9,505 nucleotides of DNA, taken from an uncultured Burkholderiales bacterium (GTDB taxonomy: Bacteria; Pseudomonadota; Gammaproteobacteria; Burkholderiales; Thiobacillaceae). Below the pieces are notes generated by a model that was not told where the DNA came from, ran no database searches, and saw only the letters and a program-made list of their open reading frames with translations. Within the stretch, counting starts at the first letter, position 1. Each line of letters opens with the position of its first letter. A program made the translations under genes and the position numbers. The stretch covers positions 1 through 9,505 of the forward strand of contig CALAMX010000029.1 in the NCBI GenBank assembly GCA_937925755.1. Direction: 5' to 3'. Below, one piece after another: positions 6,484-9,505 of this stretch.

Positions 6484-6503
6484 GGCGCGGCGGATTCCGC
6501 GCC
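6484..6503. repeat. GC-rich hairpin in the spacer before aroB
   Basis: GGCGCGG (6484-6490) and CCGCGCC (6497-6503) are exact reverse complements with a 6-base loop. The plus strand continues AAAACGG, without a U-run, so it is not a typical terminator for the upstream gene. It may belong to a repetitive spacer element together with the direct repeat just downstream. Confidence 0.5.
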
Positions 6504-6524
6504 AAAACGGCCTGGCCACACAAT

Positions 6525-6560
6525 GAAGACCTTCCTGCGAGTGAAGACGCTCCTGCGAGC
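6525..6560 (+). repeat. 18-bp direct repeat, two copies
   Basis: GAAGACCTTCCTGCGAGT (6525-6542) is followed at once by GAAGACGCTCCTGCGAGC (6543-6560); 15 of 18 bases agree. A degenerate third unit beginning GAAG may follow at 6561. The frame through it reads Glu-Asp-Leu-Pro-Ala-Ser, then Glu-Asp-Ala-Pro-Ala-Ser, but no credible start precedes it, so I treat it as non-coding. Confidence 0.6.
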
Positions 6561-6634
6561 GAAGCGGCGGCCTCTGACGCGGCCGGTCGCACATCGAGGT
6601 TCTTCTTGGCTCACCTCAACCCAGATCGGAGCGA

Positions 6635-7717
6635 ATGCAAACCCTGAACGTCGCGCTCGGTGAGCGCAGTTACCCCATCCACATCGGCCCCGGTCTACTC
6701 CGGCAGGCCGAACGCCTCCTGCCACATCTTGCCCAGCCGCGGGTGGCCATCGTCACCAACACCACGGTGGGCCCGCTGTACCTCGAGGCGCTCAGCGGAA
6801 CCTTGGCAGGTGCTGGCGTGGAGGTCATCCCGATCATCTTGCCCGATGGCGAGCAATATAAGAATTGGGAGACCCTGAATCAGATCTTCGATGCCTTGCT
6901 TACGCATCGCGCCGAACGCAAGACGACCTTGATCGCCTTGGGCGGCGGGGTGATCGGCGACCTCACCGGTTTTGCCGCCGCCTGCTACCAGCGTGGCGTG
7001 CCCTTCATCCAGGTGCCTACCACGCTGCTCGCGCAGGTGGACTCCTCGGTGGGGGGCAAGACCGGTATCAATCACCCGCTCGGCAAGAACATGATCGGCG
7101 CCTTCTATCAGCCCAAGCTGGTGCTGGCCGATACCGACACCCTGAACACCCTCCCCGACCGGGAGTTATCGGCCGGCCTGGCGGAGGTGATCAAGTACGG
7201 TCTGATTCGCGACCTACCCTTTCTGGAATGGCTGGAGACAAACCTGGAGCGCCTCGTGGCGCGCGAGACGCAAGCGCTCACGTACGCCATCTATCACGCC
7301 TGCCGCAACAAGGCCGAGGTGGTCGCGGCCGACGAGCGGGAGAGCGGGCAGCGCGCCTTGCTGAACCTCGGCCATACCTTCGGCCATGCCATCGAGGCGG
7401 GGATGGGCTACGGCAACTGGCTGCACGGCGAGGCGGTGGCGGCCGGGACGATGCTGGCGGCGGAGCTTTCGCGTCGCCTGGGGTACCTGACGGACACAGA
7501 CTTGCGCCGCATCGCCGCCCTGTTCGAGCGGGCCCGCTTGCCGGTCAAGGCCCCGGCCTTGGGGGTCGAGACCTATCTCGCCTATATGGGGGTGGACAAG
7601 AAGGTGGAGGAGGGGCGCATCCGCTTTGTCTTGCTCGAGCGCTTAGGAAGCGCCTTCGTCACCGCCGAGGTGCCGGCGGAGGTCTTGCGGGCTACGCTGG
7701 CGCAGACGACTCATTGA
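6635..7717 (+). CDS. aroB: 3-dehydroquinate synthase
   Basis: AroB converts DAHP to 3-dehydroquinate, the second step of the shikimate pathway for aromatic amino acids, in the cytoplasm with NAD+ and a divalent metal. The 360-residue length is normal. Visible motifs include DGEQYKN (71-77), the NAD-binding GGGVIGDLTGFAA (103-115), and PTTLLAQVDSSVGGKTGIN (128-146). The metal ligands E184 (AEVIKYG), H247 (LGHTFGHAIE) and H264 (HGEAVA) fall at the same residue numbers as in E. coli AroB. The ATG at 6635 has GGAG (6628-6631) only three bases upstream, a tight spacing, but homology starts exactly here. aroK, the usual upstream partner in gammaproteobacteria, is absent from the adjacent position. 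The dGTPase-like gene follows in the same direction. Confidence 0.98.
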   Translation: MQTLNVALGERSYPIHIGPGLLRQAERLLPHLAQPRVAIVTNTTVGPLYLEALSGTLAGAGVEVIPIILPDGEQYKNWETLNQIFDALLTHRAERKTTLIALGGGVIGDLTGFAAACYQRGVPFIQVPTTLLAQVDSSVGGKTGINHPLGKNMIGAFYQPKLVLADTDTLNTLPDRELSAGLAEVIKYGLIRDLPFLEWLETNLERLVARETQALTYAIYHACRNKAEVVAADERESGQRALLNLGHTFGHAIEAGMGYGNWLHGEAVAAGTMLAAELSRRLGYLTDTDLRRIAALFERARLPVKAPALGVETYLAYMGVDKKVEEGRIRFVLLERLGSAFVTAEVPAEVLRATLAQTTH

Positions 7718-7808
7718 CCTCCTGCGCGTAGGTCGCAAACCGTTCATGTGGCATCGCGCCGATGATGACGCAACCCATGCACATCCAACGCCGTTTCGCG
7801 TGCTGGTG

Positions 7809-8933
7809 ATGGACCGACTCGCCCCTTATGCCGCCGACCCGGCGAAAACACGTGGACGGCGCTATCCCGAGCCGCCGGCCGCGCCGCGCAGCGAATACCA
7901 GCGCGATCGCGATCGCATCGTCCACTCCACCGCCTTTCGCCGCCTGGAATACAAGACCCAGGTCTTCGTCAACCACGAGGGCGACCTTTTTCGCACGCGG
8001 CTCACGCACAGCCTGGAGGTGGCGCAGATCGGGCGCACGCTGGCGCGCATGCTGGGGCTCGACGAGGACCTCACTGAGACCATCGCGCTCGCCCATGACT
8101 TGGGCCACACCCCATTCGGCCATGTGGGCCAGGATGCCTTGAACGAGTGCATGCGCGAGCACGGTGGTTTCGAACACAACCTGCAGAGCCTGCGCGTGGT
8201 GGACGAGCTGGAGCAGAAATACGCCGAGTTCGAGGGACTGAATCTCACCTTCGAAGCGCGCGAGGGCATCCTCAAGCACTGCTCGCGTCATGACGCCGAG
8301 CGGCTCGGCGAAGTGGGGCGGCGCTTCCTGGAGGGGCTGCAACCGAGTCTGGAGGCGCAGATCGCCAACCTGGCGGACGAGATCGCCTACAACAACCACG
8401 ACGTGGATGACGGATTGCGCTCCGGGCTCATCACCCTGGAGCAATTGGAGGCGGTGCCCATCTTCGCACGGCATCTGGGCGAGGTGCGGCGTTTGTATCC
8501 CAAGCTCAACGACCGACGCTTGATCCACGAGACCGTGCGTCGCATGATCAACACGCTGGTGGTGGACTTGTTGGCCGAGACCCGCCGCCGTCTGGACGAA
8601 CACCGGCCGACGAGCCTCGAGGATGTGCGTCGCTGCCCACCGCTGGCCGGCTTCAGCGAGCGCATCCAGGCCGAACATCTCCAACTCAAACAGTTTCTAT
8701 TGCAAAACCTCTACCGCCACTACCGGGTGGTGCGTATGAGCGAGAAGGCGCGACGGGTGGTGCGCGAGCTGTTCGAGGCCTTCGTGGCCGAGCCACGGTT
8801 GCTGCCGCCGGAATACCAACAGCGGGCGCAGGATGGGTTACACCGCACGGTGTGCGATTACATCGCCGGCATGACCGATCGGTACGCCATTCGCGAGCAC
8901 CGGCGCATCTTCGATATCGAGGAGCTGGCTTGA
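7809..8933 (+). CDS. dgt: Deoxyguanosinetriphosphate triphosphohydrolase-like protein (HD domain)
   Basis: This cytoplasmic HD-domain phosphohydrolase would cleave dNTPs, classically dGTP, to the nucleoside and triphosphate, and so affect nucleotide pools. From the start used here it has 374 residues. The metal-binding set of the HD superfamily is complete: H67 (RTRLTHSLE), H96-D97 (ALAHDLGHTPFGH) and D190 (NLADEIAYN). Family blocks also include RDRDRIVHSTAFRRLEYKTQVF (from residue 32) and GGFEHNLQSLR (119-129). Relatives begin close to LAPYA, which favours the ATG at 7809. An in-frame ATG at 7746, 28 bases after aroB, would add 21 unconserved residues. Neither start has a clear ribosome site, so the start is uncertain. 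It probably shares a transcript with aroB. No intrinsic terminator is visible in the 187 bases between its stop and the convergent gene. Confidence 0.95.
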   Translation: MDRLAPYAADPAKTRGRRYPEPPAAPRSEYQRDRDRIVHSTAFRRLEYKTQVFVNHEGDLFRTRLTHSLEVAQIGRTLARMLGLDEDLTETIALAHDLGHTPFGHVGQDALNECMREHGGFEHNLQSLRVVDELEQKYAEFEGLNLTFEAREGILKHCSRHDAERLGEVGRRFLEGLQPSLEAQIANLADEIAYNNHDVDDGLRSGLITLEQLEAVPIFARHLGEVRRLYPKLNDRRLIHETVRRMINTLVVDLLAETRRRLDEHRPTSLEDVRRCPPLAGFSERIQAEHLQLKQFLLQNLYRHYRVVRMSEKARRVVRELFEAFVAEPRLLPPEYQQRAQDGLHRTVCDYIAGMTDRYAIREHRRIFDIEELA

Positions 8934-9120
8934 GCCAAGCGGGCACTTGCCAGACAAGATCGGAGTGGGCAGTCGAGGGCAAGGCGCCGGAAGGGCGTGC
9001 GGCGGGATGAGCCCCGTTTGCCGGCCAAATAGGGATCGCGCGCACCTTAAGGGTTCGCACGGCCGCGGTGCTCGCAGCCAGGAGTCCGCCGAGAGTTCAA
9101 CGGATTGAGGCAGGAATCGA

Positions 9121-9505
9121 TCAATCGCGCAGGGTTCGCGCCACGACCCAGGCCTCGACCTTGGCGGCACCCGCCTTGCGCGCTGCGCGGGCCAGCTCGT
9201 CGAGGCTCGCCCCGCTGGTCATGACGTCGTCGAGCAGGGCGATATGCAAGCCTCGTAGGCTGGTCGTGCAGGCAAAGGCCCCGCGGATATTGCGCCGCCG
9301 CGCGTCGTGATCGAGGCCCACTTGCGAGGGCGTGTCACGTATTCGGCTGCAGGCCGCCAGCAGCAATGGGATGTGCAAACGCCGCGACAGTCGCCGGCCG
9401 ATCTCCACCGCCTGATTGAAGCCGCGCTCACCCAGCCGTCTGGGGTGCAGCGGCATGGGTAGGATGACATCAGGCAAGGCCTGGCGGTCGATCTCCGGCA
9501 TCAGT
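9121..9505 (-). CDS. comF: ComF/GntX-family phosphoribosyltransferase (partial, C-terminal part)
   Basis: The reading frame enters from the right edge and ends with TGA at 9121-9123, giving about the last 127 residues of a protein that is usually about 230-250 long. The visible part is the phosphoribosyltransferase domain: LPMPLHPRRLGERGFNQA, highly typical of ComF, and the PRPP-binding loop IALLDDVMTSGAS. The N-terminal zinc-finger part of the family would lie beyond the window. ComF proteins take part in DNA uptake in naturally competent bacteria, and GntX homologues in using DNA as a nutrient; the biochemical role is not settled. The Met at 9499-9501 is internal, because the frame stays open upstream and family similarity continues to the edge. 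It converges on the dgt gene. Confidence 0.93.
   Translation of the reverse strand, partial: LMPEIDRQALPDVILPMPLHPRRLGERGFNQAVEIGRRLSRRLHIPLLLAACSRIRDTPSQVGLDHDARRRNIRGAFACTTSLRGLHIALLDDVMTSGASLDELARAARKAGAAKVEAWVVARTLRD

Noticed and set aside
6381..6647. A plus-strand frame ending in Glu-Asp-x-Pro-Ala-Ser repeats before aroB
   Set aside because: It overlaps the end of the nuclease-like gene, lacks a start with a ribosome site, and overlaps the aroB start; the repeats are better read as non-coding direct repeats.
6865..7731. A 288-codon plus-strand frame inside aroB
   Set aside because: It is an alternative frame of aroB with Gly/Arg-rich composition typical of a GC-rich shadow.
7692..8684. 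A 330-codon minus-strand open frame opposite the dGTPase-like gene
   Set aside because: It mirrors a strongly conserved HD-domain gene and has no ribosome site or family features; high GC commonly leaves such frames open.
8934..9120. Search for an intrinsic terminator between dgt and comF
   Set aside because: Only 4-bp stems such as CGCC-GGAAG-GGCG are found and no T-run follows on either strand, so no terminator is called.

Overview
The window looks like chromosomal DNA from a GC-rich proteobacterium, most likely a gammaproteobacterium related to sulfur-oxidising or purple sulfur (Chromatiales-like) lineages. This rests on the residue-level character of AroB, the dGTPase-like protein and ComF, on aroB being followed by a dgt-type gene, and on a heptad-repeat PD-(D/E)XK protein. 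The lineage is an inference; no rRNA or tRNA is present to confirm it.

Left half (about 1-5260). Five genes lie head to tail on the minus strand and probably form one operon. In transcription order they are a polyprenyl-phosphate glycosyltransferase of the DPM1/GtrB type (3954-4937), a WecD-like GNAT acetyltransferase (3155-3961), a GtrA-like small membrane protein (2751-3158), a zinc-ribbon SAM methyltransferase broken by a one-base deletion (1778-2754), and a large GT-C type membrane glycosyltransferase (122-1762). Neighbours overlap by a few bases or lie within 15 bases, so they are probably translationally coupled. The proposed logic is that of a three-component Gtr system: GtrB-like loads a sugar on undecaprenyl phosphate, GtrA-like moves it across the inner membrane, and the GT-C enzyme transfers it to an envelope glycan or protein. 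The acetyltransferase and methyltransferase would modify the sugar or acceptor. Upstream, a candidate extended -10 promoter near 5240 precedes a very strong Shine-Dalgarno site and an 18-codon ORF, leaving a leader of roughly 290 nt before the first enzyme. At the left edge is the tail of an unidentified basic protein reading towards the operon.

Middle (about 4938-6634). This accessory patch holds a spacer of about 700 bases without a recognisable large gene but with a cluster of palindromes and stem-loops (5413-5557), a plus-strand gene for a coiled-coil protein with a PD-(D/E)XK nuclease-like domain (5642-6412) built on nine tandem 21-bp units, and a 222-base spacer with a GC hairpin and an 18-bp direct repeat.

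Right half (6635-9505). These are housekeeping genes: aroB (shikimate pathway) and a dGTPase-like dgt on the plus strand, then a convergent comF-type phosphoribosyltransferase gene on the minus strand, cut by the window edge. The usual aroB partner aroK is not directly upstream; the accessory patch sits in its place.
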